64,000 nucleotides of DNA from Anopheles merus (lineage: Eukaryota > Arthropoda > Insecta > Diptera > Culicidae): assembly GCF_017562075.2 (NCBI RefSeq), contig NC_054081.1, forward strand, positions 12,464,528-12,528,527, given 5' to 3'. This document shows, piece after piece, positions 13,901-24,317 of the stretch (its first letter is position 1; the number at the start of each line of letters is the position of its first letter). Under the pieces are notes generated by a model, which was given only the letters and a program-made list of their open reading frames with translations, was not told the origin of the DNA and ran no database searches. The position numbers were made by a program, and so were the translations under genes.

Positions 13901-16900
13901 GTATGACTGCGACAAAATAAGAAGCAGCTCCAATCGGCATCAAAGATGTAACATTCCAAGGTCGGTGTCGTGCAGAGCCGTTCGGAACAATCCAAAGCCG
14001 ACTGAAGCCTCTACTCGGCAGTTGGAGGCGTTGAGATCGTCCAAATCGGTGGGACCGGCAGGAGCCAGTTCTGACTGCAGACTAGCCGTTCCGTGCGACA
14101 ACCGACGACTCCAACGGTTCCAGCAGCTTCGGACGACACCGAGCGGACCTGTTGGTTTGATTTGGTCAGAATCGGAGCAAGACAATCAGAATCGGAGCAA
14201 TTAGCGGAAATGATTTTGAGCCGTGGATGCGGATTCCGACAACCAATCACTAGTTGTTACAATCGAGTCTACCCAAAATGTTGCTATAATCCAGGATTCA
14301 ATCGAAATGTTTGCAATGAGTTTGTATTCGATTTAATGCTTCTTAAGGGTCTTAAGGGTTGCTCTGTACGTACATGAAGAACAAGTTTTTTTAGATGTTA
14401 TGGGTACAAACATATTAGTGTCGAAAAAAGAGGCGACAAAATGATTCTTCTTTTCTGAAATACTTAATGCACTCCAAAAAATTATAATACTAGATTTTTT
14501 GTTGTGCAATGCTTTAAGCAATTCACAGAATATTCTCCCGGGCCACCAGTTGGACATACCTGCCTTACAACATGCCCGTTGTAGGTGAAACATTACAATA
14601 ATAACATTGTTTAAGGTATTCTAGACCTGTATTGACTGCGTTTGTTGCGGCGTATGAGCAGAGTAGAATTAGTAGAATGATAATTTCTTCTAGTTTTTGG
14701 TCTTACATATGCTCTGTGTACCTTCCAGTCATGCAAAGGCATGTCCAACGTAAAAACAAAACCTTGGATTTCGTATGTTATTCATGGGTTTTAGTTTTAT
14801 GTCTAAAGACGTCTTAGGACATACTTTGGACCAACTTATCCAAACATATGGCACCAACATATGGCACTATCGCAGTCTTACTTAGACTTTTGATCCTAAT
14901 TTACCTATTTTTTGTCCATAAGGCACCATGTGTTGACAGTGTATTACAATGTTTTTGCCTGTAAGGCATCCACTTTTGTCTCTTAGGTATCGATTTTTTA
15001 CTGCAGTCTGGGTTTTTTTATACAATTTATCCTGAACAACAAATTAAACAAGTGAAACTCCTAACTTGATCCGTTTGCTGTATGGTGTTTAGACCTTTTA
15101 ATGTTTTAGACAAAAATTGTTTGAATTGATTGGGCAATGATTTGTCCCGATACCTTGAAAATTAAAAATTGTCTAGCTCCAAACCATTTAATTGCAACAA
15201 AATGATCATCGAAGAAACGAACCGGATTTGAATAGCACTGTTGCATTCCGTAACGTGTCTGACGCAGGCAAAGCTTAATACATTTATTGTCGCTTTATTC
15301 TTTTCTGTAGATAATCGAATAGTGCAGGGATCGCCCAACCGCACGGGCAGGACCATCGGGACGGCCCCAGCCGCAGCGGGTGCCGGTGGACGTGTCGGTG
15401 GTATCGGGCAGGTACGCCGGGGCCTACCCGCGGTACAGGCTGTGACTAGCAAGCATCCGGAGCGGGTGAAGCTCGCCATTGTCGCGGCACCGACCACGAC
15501 CGAAGGATCCGCCTGCCGACCGTCGGATGTGCTGGCCGAGCGAAGCTATGGTGAGTAGTGGGGCAGCGGGCTGGGCGCGCTAGAAAGCGATGCTTTGGTC
15601 GGTGGTGGGTCGTCACCTCCTACACATGCTTAATTAACATAGGAGCGATTTGTTGGTGGTGTTGGTGTGTAACAAACCTGTGTACCTTGTCCATGCATCA
15701 GGCCGCAAAATAATCCCTCCGGGTGTATAACAAACGAAACTAATCCCATCCCAAGGTGTTGCGCATACTCACCAGGATCTCAGGCGTTGACTCTGGCGCG
15801 TACTAACACGGTTGTGCTTCTGGTGCTTTCTTCTGCTTCGCTACTTTTACTTGCTGCCCGTTTGTTGGTTGGCACAGGAAATCTAACTGCTGCAGTGTCT
15901 TCTGCCCTACGATTACGCTCCACTGCCGCTTCACTCGTACGGTACACACTACTTTGGTGACGGGACCTTCCGTATTGATTTGCGTGAGCGTGTGTGTGTT
16001 TTTTTGTGTGTCTTTGCATCTGTGCGCCTTTCACCGACACTGATCAGACTGATTGATTTCTTCTCACTTAATTTTTGTGTTCCCGACTCCCGACTACCCG
16101 ACCGTGTCGCCCACTTGCCCATCCCAACCACACCAACACACTCGCGAGCGCAGACAACGCTCCGCTCAGCGAGAGCGCTTTGGCCACCGGCAAGCGGAGC
16201 TCGAGCGAGCCGGACGATGATAATGGTGATGAGGATGAAGGTGATGATCAAGATGATGATCAAGATGATGATGATGATGCTGATGATGCTGATAGCCAAC
16301 CAGAGCAACCGCCACGACCTGCGAGCGGCGGCCGTACCGTGCAGCGCCAGTTTCGCGTCGGCGATCTGGTCTGGGGTGCGGTCCGCGGATTCCCGGCCTG
16401 GCCGGGCAAGGTGCTACCGGTGCCAGCGACCGATCCGGACCCGTCGGCACCATCCAGTGTAGACCCGGAGCACGTCTGGGTGCGGTGGTTCGGTACCGGC
16501 CGCACCAATGCGGAACGGGTCGAGATCGGCACACTGCAGAGCCTGTCCGAGGGTCTCGAGATGCATCACCGGGCGCAGAAGGACGCTAGAAAGTGAGACC
16601 AAAGTGGAAACTATGCAGAGAAAACCAAAAACCCATCGACCCAACGCGAATTCTTTCGCTGATCTTTTTTCTCATTTTTTTTTCACCTACCTCCGGGAAG
16701 ATGGACCTCCGGTCTTAAACCTCAAACCTCAGCGATCGTTCTAACATTGACTGCTGCTTACTGACGTTTTCTTTTTTGTCGTTGTAGGAGCCGTAAACTG
16801 AACGCGCAGCTCGAGCAAGCCATCCAGCAGGCGATGCAGGAGCTGGACCATGCCGCACAAGCCTCGTCCGGCTTTGGTCGTGGGCGCGCGTCCTCCCTCG

Positions 16901-17109
16901 GCAAGCAGCAGCGGCGTCGGCGCCAACAGCGACAGCAGCGCCGGCAGGCGGTGGCCAAACGGCACCGGACGGTCGGTGGCCACAGCACAACCACCACCAC
17001 CACCACCACCAGCAGCGCCACTACCACCGTCACCGGCAGCACCCTGTGCAATAGAAAGTCCGGCAGTGTGCGGTATTTGCGCGGCAACAAATTTAAAGCC
17101 AAATCGTAA
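8840..17109 (+). CDS. sba: MBD5/MBD6-family chromatin protein (six-banded-like), 3' six exons, partial at 5' end
   Basis: Exons 8840-8963, 9044-11620, 11705-11840, 15311-15550, 16154-16592 and 16788-17109 join in phase and give about 1278 visible residues; earlier exons lie outside. The first exon is the second half of an MBD (TAM) domain: SPSN..EQVKEYLL..GTCKCG.PCPF, the hallmark of MBD5/6. Exon 2 is a long low-complexity Ser/Thr/Pro/Ala-rich region with a polyglutamine run (10909-10960). Exon 5 has an acidic Asp-rich stretch and then a PWWP domain (GDLVWGAVRGFPAWPGKV, with PAWP for PWWP) and HHRAQKDARK. Exon 6 continues RKLNAQLEQAIQQAM and ends in a basic tail. Family members bind the PR-DUB (BAP1/Calypso) H2A deubiquitinase in the nucleus. 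The first two introns have CTAAC branch-like sites upstream of their acceptors. Family is clear; orthology to fly sba is inferred from the domain order. Confidence 0.9.
12200..12423. mobile_element. TA-flanked MITE with ~45-bp inverted ends
   Basis: The left end CAGAATTTCCCACGATTTTA and the right end (reverse strand) CAGGGTTTCCCACGATTTTT are near-identical and continue into TTGGTCGGTTCCCAT and its match. TA dinucleotides at 12198-12199 and 12424-12425 fit a Tc1/mariner/pogo-type target duplication. There is no coding capacity. The TACAGGGTTT end resembles the elements at 42934-43885. Confidence 0.85.
13660..14562 (+). mobile_element. Non-autonomous hAT-like element, copy A
   Basis: About 0.9 kb matching the reverse complement of 33417-34206. 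The right end GGCCACCAGTTGGACATACC followed by TG is, on the other strand, a CAGGTATG..CTGGTGGCCCG end typical of hAT elements. The left limit is set only by the extent of similarity (from ATATGGGCTG). Reading frames within (near 13899-14204) are shared with copy B but match no transposase I know. Confidence 0.75.
15551..16153 (+). other. Intron of the sba-like gene
   Basis: Donor GTGAGT at 15551 and acceptor GCGCAG ending at 16153, phase 1. The acceptor has only a modest pyrimidine tract (CCATCCCAACCACACC). It was chosen because it restores the frame into an acidic stretch that leads straight to the PWWP domain. No other feature was seen. Confidence 0.75.
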
Positions 17110-20100
17110 GGCCGACAGGCAAGGTGTTGGACCGTCAACGTATCGCGAATCGATCGTACAACAGCTCGAAATTAGGCGGCAAGCGATTAGCACATTTTGG
17201 GGCAGCACTCGTGCGCGGGGGAGAGACATAACGGTCCGCCAAGCTAATAATTGTTAATAAGCGTAATTGTTAGGTGTGCGTGTGTGTGTGTGTATGTATG
17301 TATGTGTGTTGCGTAAACGTACGGGCACTCGTCCAAATGCGTTGTCCACGTTTGCTGTAATTCCGGACCGCAGCGGTGTAGGCGAACAACTAGGGCCGGG
17401 GGTTCCGTTTTTCGGCTATCCGTAAATGTTGTTATCCTCATACCTTTTTGTTATATATTTTTTTAAACCACATGCAAAGTGTATCTGCAAGACGGAACCA
17501 TTTTTGTGTGGTTGTTGCTAGAAAAGGGGAACACGCAACACGACGTCCCCTTGGGAAACACAACGAGTAGAGAGTGTGCGTTTGCCGAGGCAGCGCAAGA
17601 AGAAGAAGAAAAAAATATCATAATGTGTATATCAAATGCAGTAGAGAAACGTTCCAAGAAATGGTTGCGTTTCGTTTGTTTTTTTTTTTTTATTATGGTT
17701 TCGATTTACCTAACCACTTAGCAAAATTGTGAAAATTCGCAAAATCGCCTGCGAAACTAGTTGCGGCTAGGCGTTGCGGACGTTGCGCCATGACAGCAAA
17801 CGTGTTTGTGTTTCGTGTGGGCATATCAACACTATTCGAGCAGCTGCTGGGCACTGTGTGCATCGTTTCACTCCTCTGCAGATGAGACAGGCAAGCCATC
17901 GCTGCAACGATGCTCGTTACCATGGACAAACAAAAAAGGATAAGATCGGTGGATAAGAACACTGCGATAAGTAGGGTATTGCATATAAATAGACTACACA
18001 CCGTCCAGCTTGTTTTGAGACCACAATCGATGTTTGCGCTATGTTTGGCTGGAAATATTGTGTGCGCGCGCGCGCACTACTAAAGTCAATATTTTGTAAC
18101 GAAAAACGTAAAAATCGTGGTTTGGTTTTAAGCTAGCTGAAAAGAATGTGTAGAAAAACAGGCCGAGAGCTAGCAGCAACCAAGGGCAAGCAAAAGAGAG
18201 AAGGTAACCACATTTGTTGCAAGGTTGTACTTGAAGCACGGAAGCGTATTTTTGAGTTACAACCCAAAAGTAATAGCTGCCTAATTTTACTCAATCTCAA
18301 CGCCCCCGTTTTCCGTTTTAGGTTAGCATTAAGTTTTGCTATCAGCAAATTGATTATTAGTACTATTAATGTTTTGTTTGTTTGTTTGTCTGTTGAGCGT
18401 GCGAGATGTACGAAATTACGCATTTAATCGACGAGCGCTGTCCTAAACGTGCTGCAAGCCGATAGGTTGCCCGTGGAACAGGAAAAAGTTAATCATTGTA
18501 ATCTGTTTTTTTTTTTTTCTTCGATCTGTTAAGTTAAGAATAAGCGTGAGATTGTCGGCAAGCTGTATGTTATTGTGTTATGTTTTTATTTTAAAAAAAA
18601 AAGTTGTTTGTACTTTAACGTAATAACGGTGCGAAACGGGCAAAACGGGACGGATGAAGTGAGTGGAGGATGGGATGCGGGCCCACATCCTATAGCGAGG
18701 CGATAGGTTTACCGTGCGCGTGTTAATCAAAAAGGGAGCGGAGAGACGCAAAGCAAAACAATTAGTGTATAGCTGATCAAGTTGGAAGGGGAGGGTAATG
18801 AGGGGTAAAATGTTTGTTTTTATACATAACTAATTAGTGCTATTATGGATGGCGGAAGGCAGGAACAGGAAGAATAGTAGGAAACGAGAGCCGGTGGTTA
18901 AATGATTGCGAGCGCGTGCGCGCAGCAGTGCCAGTTTTCAAAGCAGGTCATACACGTGCGTACACATTTTTTTTTTTATGTTAAGGCAACCCACTTTGTA
19001 ACGATAGTTTTGGGCAATAATTTTCTAAAAGAAAAACAAAAACAATTCCTAAACAAACACGTACCCCTCGCAGCGAACGGAGGTTAATTATTTGCAGTAG
19101 GCTTTGGAAAGGATGCGTCATGCGCTGGTGCCGTGTAGTTTGGTTCCCAAATCAAGACGGAGGAGAAGAAGAAAACGCATCGCCTTGTTTGTTTTTTGCT
19201 AATTTTTTTGTTTGTTTAATTTTATTACTGTTAGTGGCGTCTGGGTTTATTGCCGACATTATTCTTGTTGTTGTTGTTGTGATTAAAATGAGTTTTAAGA
19301 CGTAGGATCGATTTACAGAAACTCTAGAAAGGGAGAGATAGAAAGAGGAAGAGAGTGAACAAGCTAGGCGAATAAAAAATGGAACGCAAACGCTCTATTT
19401 CAAAATCAAAAGCCCCCCAAAACAAGCAGGAAACATTGAGCATAAAATAGGATGGTGCAGGATTAAAACAGACAATAAGACACACCTTCCCTACTTCCAC
19501 TTACCACACACGTACAGAATTCCCAGAATAGTCGCAATTGCAGTTGTAGGAAGCAAACGGGAAGCCCGGACTGTATAACAAACTGGCAGAAAGATGGCCA
19601 GGTGAGTTCGGTTCTCGTTAAGGCGAAGCGAAGATTTCCCGACCCCGATGTCAGCTCCTCACACCAAACATAATTTAATGCAGAAGCACAGCGGAAACAG
19701 TGTACGATTAATAAACTAAAACAAAAAAACACGACGGGCTAATTAATGATATAGGTATAATGTACTCAACGAACGGACGAAAAAATCACACACTCACTCA
19801 GTGTGTCCACGAGCGTGTGTGGGGACAGAGAGATTGTTTGCAGGGAAGCGAAAATAATTAAATTATTGATTGGTTTGCATAAAGCTGCGAGATTGCAAAA
19901 TATCGGTGGCTCTGTATACCCGGCATAGGCAATTAATTGAACTGGAAAAAGAAAATCAGATTGGATTTTCACATCCGAAAAGCAGCAATGATATCCGAAA
20001 CCAAAAATCTTATATTACAAATTCTCCTGTTCGGCAGACGCTGTTTCTATTAAATGAACGCTTAACCCTCTATGTTTTTCTTTTCGTCTATTTTTTCTTT

Positions 20101-20617
20101 TATTGATTCACACCATCTGTTTCGTGTTATTTATAATATCACGCTTAAAATTATTTTAATGGTGTCTTTAACCCTTCAGCACCCGGCCATCAAGCCTAGG
20201 TAGATTATTAGCATATTTTATCAACTTTTGATGAATATCACAACTACTTATTACTTCAGTATTCTCTACTAATGGTCTTACATGTGTTCACGAAAAAAAG
20301 ATTTTTGTTTTGTAATGGCAGTACATAAAAATTTTATATTTTACTGTCCAAGGAGATCATATTTTTATATAGTGGCTGCACGTATTGCTACGCGATGATT
20401 TACTTTCCCTAAGATAAATTTCTCTCTGAGTTGTTGGTTCTTTAACTACTCGTTCAACCACTAGATAAATTCATACATGCAACTTTCGAGAGAAATTCGT
20501 CTTACGAATGAATGCATCTTGCAGATGACAAAACATGTTTGGCATATGATGGAACTATGAAATAATTCATCTTAGGGAAACAGTTCATCTAAATCTTATT
20601 GGACGCGATCACATCTT
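17110..20617 (+). other. Probable 3' UTR and downstream flank of the sba-like gene
   Basis: No convincing coding region follows the stop at 17107-17109. The stretch is rich in short T, GT and CG runs, including an alternating CG/CA tract at 18060-18078. AATAAA hexamers at 19371-19376 and 19710-19715 are candidate poly(A) signals for a long 3' UTR. The true end cannot be fixed from sequence. Confidence 0.4.
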
Positions 20618-20990
20618 AAAGCGTTAGACCTTGCGTAAAAGTGAACGTGAAATTTTCGGTTTTTTGCTATATTTAATTGAATATTCATCAGAATATGGCT
20701 CATCGTATACCAAAAGAAAGGATATTCAATTCCCCAGCTCTTGGGACTACAAAACATGATAAAATAATGAATTAAATGCATTTCCTTATGCACACCCCGA
20801 CGACCATTATTTTTTCACCGCGAACAAAGCGGAGAATCACAAGGAAATGCGTTTAATTTATTATGTCAATATTTTTTATAGTCTAAAAAGTTGGGGAATT
20901 GAATATCATTTGTTTTGGTGTACGATAAGCCATATTCTCACAACATTTTATTGAAATTTCACGTTCAATTTCACCGGGGCTCTAACGCGG
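20618..20990. mobile_element. Foldback element with ~160-bp imperfect arms
   Basis: The left arm starts GCGTTAGACC and includes GTGAACGTGAAATT, ATATGGCTCATCGTA and GATATTCAATTCCCCA. The right arm carries the reverse complements of all of these in order (GGGGAATTGAATATC, TACGATAAGCCATAT, AATTTCACGTTCAA, CTCTAACGC). The loop is about 50 bp. There is no coding capacity. Confidence 0.85.
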
Positions 20991-21249
20991 GCGTTAGAGA
21001 TAGAGGTAGTAGAGGATATGACGCTTTTAGCAACAGCCTTGTGTCAAACTCGTTAAGCATGAGGTAATCTGCACAGACATGACACCTGATGCATAACAAC
21101 CATTTCAAACACGCTATTTTTTTTCAAATTCGAGAAGTGCAAAAGAAATCGAATCACAGAAGATTTCACAAATAAGTTCACAATAGAAAAAAATGTAAAT
21201 TGATTATGATAAAGATGTAATTCATTTATTTTTTGTTTTAACATCAAAT

Positions 21250-21800
21250 TCTGAACTCGCTACGACCTAACCGTCAATTGAAGAACATGCTAAAGAGCTA
21301 ACCTAGGATGTTTTAATATATGTTTAGTAAACCTAGGCAAGGGTAACAATCGAATGTTTTACAGGTGCTAACGATGAAATTCATTTATTTTTTAAGAAGC
21401 AATTTTGAAACCGTTCAGGCCTAACCGACAGTTGAGGAACATGCCAAAGCTAATTTAGGATGTTTTTAAATATGTTTAGTAAACCTAGGCAGGGTAACAA
21501 CCAAATCTTTTAACTAGTGTTAAAATGAAATTCATCTATTGTTGAATGAATTTTTAAAATCCATTCAAGCCTAACCGTCTGTCGAGGAACATGCCAAAGA
21601 TAATATAGGATGTTGTTAAATATGATTAGTAAAACTAGGCAGGGTAACAACCAAACTTATTACTAGTGTTAAAAATGAAATTCATCTATTAAAAGAAAAT
21701 AAAACCGTTCAAGCCTAACCGTCCGTCGAGGAAAATACCAAAGCTAATATTGGATATTGTAAGATATGTTTAGTAAACCTAGGAAGGATAATAACTGAAT
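21250..21800. repeat. Four-copy minisatellite, ~150-bp unit
   Basis: The word CCTAACCG recurs at 21266, 21420, 21570 and 21714 (steps 154, 150, 144). Each unit then has GAGGAACATGCCAAAG or a close variant, an A/T-rich stretch, AGTAAACCTAGG or a variant, and GAAATTCAT. Copies are diverged, so the array is old. Confidence 0.9.
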
Positions 21801-21844
21801 GCTTTGCGCCGAAAACATCTTTAACCATGTACAGTTCCAAACTT

Positions 21845-22210
21845 TAAGTGAATAATAGTTTACATCTCCGTAACCTCAAGTCTTACATCTCCGTAACCTC
21901 AAAGCAATTACAGTTATCACAACCTTTCCAATGGCGGGACCGCGTAAGTGTCCATTTTGGCAAGTTCAGAAAGATGTATCACTTGGCTAATGGGTTCTAT
22001 AGATATACTAATCCTCTGAAACATTCAAAAGAGTTTCTAATTTCTAAGCCGAATGTCGTGGCTATATAACAATATATAACCTCAGTCTCAAGGCAATTGT
22101 AATCATCACAACCTTTCTAATGACCAGACCGCGTTAAATACCGAACCTTCGACAGATTCGAAACAGTTTCTATCTTCTTATTTCTAAAGAATGTCATGGC
22201 TAACTCCTAA
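21845..22210. repeat. Diverged two-copy direct duplication
   Basis: Two adjacent copies (about 21885-22065 and 22070-22205) share AACCTCA, CAATTA/GTAATCATCACAACCTTTC, GACCGCGT, a TTTCTAA segment and GAATGTCRTGGCTA, in the same order. It is non-coding. Confidence 0.7.
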
Positions 22211-22538
22211 CTCAATTTTTGGATCGTAGATACAAAATGACCGACATGTACCTCACTAGCTTTCATCCGGATTGGTGAATTGGAGTGTTATAAATGTTAT
22301 TCCACTGGGCAGAGTTTACCAGCAACTGATCAGCCAGAAAGTACGGCATTCCGGCTCGGCCATACATAGTTCATAGTCAGTAGCAACATTCGTCCACTGG
22401 CGTGCGAATGTTCCTGACCACTTATGATATGGTATTACCTTGACGCGTTTTTTCCAAATTTTATAATGAATGTCGTTTCTTATGAAGTGTTGCTATGATG
22501 AAGCTATCATGCCCAACTATCAAAAGGAGGAAAAATTA
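22211..22538. other. Intergenic spacer
   Basis: Unique AT-rich sequence between a repeat and the 3' end of the minus-strand LIN-9-like gene. I see no feature in it. Confidence 0.5.
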
Positions 22539-23481
22539 CTATTCGCTTTCCTCTTCCAGCGCTACGCAATAGTCCGGCACTAGTTGCTCTTGCACAATTC
22601 CATCGGCTTCATACCGAACTCTGAACATTGGAATCTCTCGGTACTCTATGTCGATAACTTCCCCGAAGCAGCACCACAGCCGGGGCGTATAGAGCATTAC
22701 ACTCACCTTGGATCCGATTTGGATCGGATCCGGAACGGTCCACTGATTAACACCATCTGTGTACTCTATCATCGGATTAGCCATCAGAAAGCGCAACAAT
22801 TCGCGGCGCTTTTCTAGCTCGACGCGTTTCTTGCTTATGAACGCGGGCGAAAAGCGACCAATAAGGACACGTTTCCGGACGTTATTACTAATGAGTTTCC
22901 GCTCTACATTGGTAATGGACGAATTGACCAGCGTCGGATACAAGCTTTCTTTCTCCTGCCGGAAGATCGAGTCAAATTCATAGTGCCCTTTTAGTGCAAA
23001 CGCAGCTGCATCTATATGACTGACGAACCTTTGGCACATCATCGTACGGTACAATTGGGGATTCATCCCATTTTTCAAAACCTGTTTCCTCTTAGAAATG
23101 GCACTAGCTGAAGAAGGCGTAATAGTGTTCGGTGCGTCAGAGTCGTTTCGTTTTGCAACAGTCCGACCGTTTTCTTCGCCTTCAACCCGTACGACGTCTT
23201 TGCGTTGCGCTGTATCCGATGGTCCAGTATTCAGCAGGTTCATCGAATCGGTAAGTTCAGCAGAGTGTTGAAGTATCTTTCCTTCTTCCGAAATTGGATG
23301 CTTCGCTGATGAAATGCTGAAATTCATTCGGACGTAACTAAGCGTTTCTTAATCAGGCAACCTTATTTCCTCCCCTTTGTACCTACCTTTTCAATTTTTT
23401 CGAACCTGCATCATCCAGCTTTTCTTCAACTTTAGTACGCTTTTCGATTGCTTGTTTCTTTACTGCTCCACTTTCTTCCAT
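22539..23481 (-). CDS. Short LIN-9/always-early-like protein (DIRP-type), two exons, 290 aa
   Basis: Exon 1 is 23481-23387 (ATG at 23481-23479) and exon 2 is 23316-22539, joined across a 70-nt intron (donor GTAGGT, acceptor TTTCAG). The splice is in phase and replaces an unspliced ATG at 23327. From about residue 110 the protein follows the LIN-9 family: MCQRFVSHID..F, then RKLISNNVRKRVLIGRFSPAF with KKRVELEKRRELLRFL (DIRP block), then DPIQIGSKVSVML...VRYEADG...VPDYCVA (the post-DIRP block, normally IGTKVTARL..IPDYEV). Most LIN-9 proteins are roughly twice this length or more; the C-terminal half is missing and the WVCYEWFY core of DIRP is degenerate. LIN-9 relatives scaffold MuvB/dREAM, and fly aly acts in testis tMAC. 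A testis role here is speculation. It could also be a young or decaying paralogue, but the frame is open throughout. Confidence 0.78.
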
Positions 23482-23510
23482 CTCGGTTTATTTTAATGAT
23501 AGTGGCACTC

Positions 23511-23520
23511 AATTATAAAG
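23511..23520 (-). promoter_or_regulatory. Possible TATA element of the LIN-9-like gene
   Basis: On the minus strand CTTTATAATT lies about 30-40 nt upstream of the ATG at 23481. If it is used, the 5' UTR would be only a few nucleotides long. This is weak evidence from position and composition alone. Confidence 0.25.
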
Positions 23521-23574
23521 AGGTGAGACGCGTGTGATCTACCACGGTGTGCGTTTTTTGCTCAATGGGAAAGA

Positions 23575-23995
23575 GCCTACAATTGCCGCGTTTTCTGAGT
23601 AGAGAACAAAGTGGGTATAGGGACGAGGTGACTTCCCAAGCGACAAAATCGACATGCTTTCTCGCTCTCTCAGGTTTACTGTTCTATTGGGTAGAATGAG
23701 AAAGCATGTCAATTTTGTTAGTTGGGTTATAGATTTGGCGGGAACGCCATATTGGACGAACGTATGACAGAAGTGGGTTCGATTGTGACGCGCAAGATGT
23801 ATGTATATTAAGATGTGAAGTGCTGTTGAGCAAATTGACATTTCACGACTTGATTTCACGATAACAATACTGGTGGCTCCAGTATTAAAGTCGGGAAGGG
23901 CTGGGGGGAGGGGGGGGGTATAGAAAATTGTATGCGATTTCACATAATAATTCTCTATGATGACGCCCGACAAACGGGCTAATAATTCATCCCTT
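23575..23995 (-). mobile_element. Composite repeat: palindromic segment plus a copy of a dispersed element
   Basis: Part 1 (about 23580-23735) holds ACATGCTTTCTCGCTC and, 30 nt on, GAGAAAGCATGT, a stem-loop also found inside the MITE at 28788-29680. Part 2 (about 23735-23995) is the reverse complement of 52358-52560; both share GAATTATTAGC, CATACAATTTTCTATACCCC and GTGAAATGTCAATTTGCTC. Ends and superfamily are not determined. Confidence 0.65.
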
Positions 23996-24047
23996 AAATA
24001 AATACAGCTTGTGTGATACGTATCTTCCCAGGTACCTACCCAAGTAA

Positions 24048-24232
24048 GGCCGCAAATACACGACGCGCGTTTCCGCGGGCGCGTTTAAACGCGTATAACA
24101 GTTCCGCAGAGATATCCAGCTGAGCATCTCTGCGTTTCCGCGGTAGCGCGTTCGAATGACATTTCATTTCTATGGCTGGATTGTTATACACGTTTCCGCG
24201 GGCGCGGAAACACGCGTCGTGTATTTGCGGCC
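24048..24232. mobile_element. GC-rich MITE, PIF/Harbinger type, with TAA target duplication
   Basis: 185 bp. Both ends start GGCCGCAAATACACGACGCG and continue with a single mismatch through GTTTCCGCG, giving a ~30-bp terminal inverted repeat. TAA flanks both sides (24045-24047, 24233-24235), the 3-bp duplication of PIF/Harbinger elements. The interior repeats the CGCGGAAACGCG-like words. Confidence 0.9.
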
Positions 24233-24317
24233 TAACATTTTCGAGCAGGTTTTTTAGTTTTTCGAGTTAAGGCCTTAATAGACAGAGGAAAATACTGTCA
24301 TTTCTCCTATAGCCCCT

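Larger units (their letters stand above)
11841..15310 (+). other. Intron of the sba-like gene, AT-rich, with transposon insertions
   Basis: Donor GTAGGA at 11841 and acceptor TTTTCTGTAG ending at 15310 bound a phase-1 intron. It carries a TA-flanked MITE (12200-12423), a hAT-like element (13660-14562) and a GGGCAAAATGGGCA motif repeated near 11975-12020. No conserved exon was seen between these. Confidence 0.8.
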
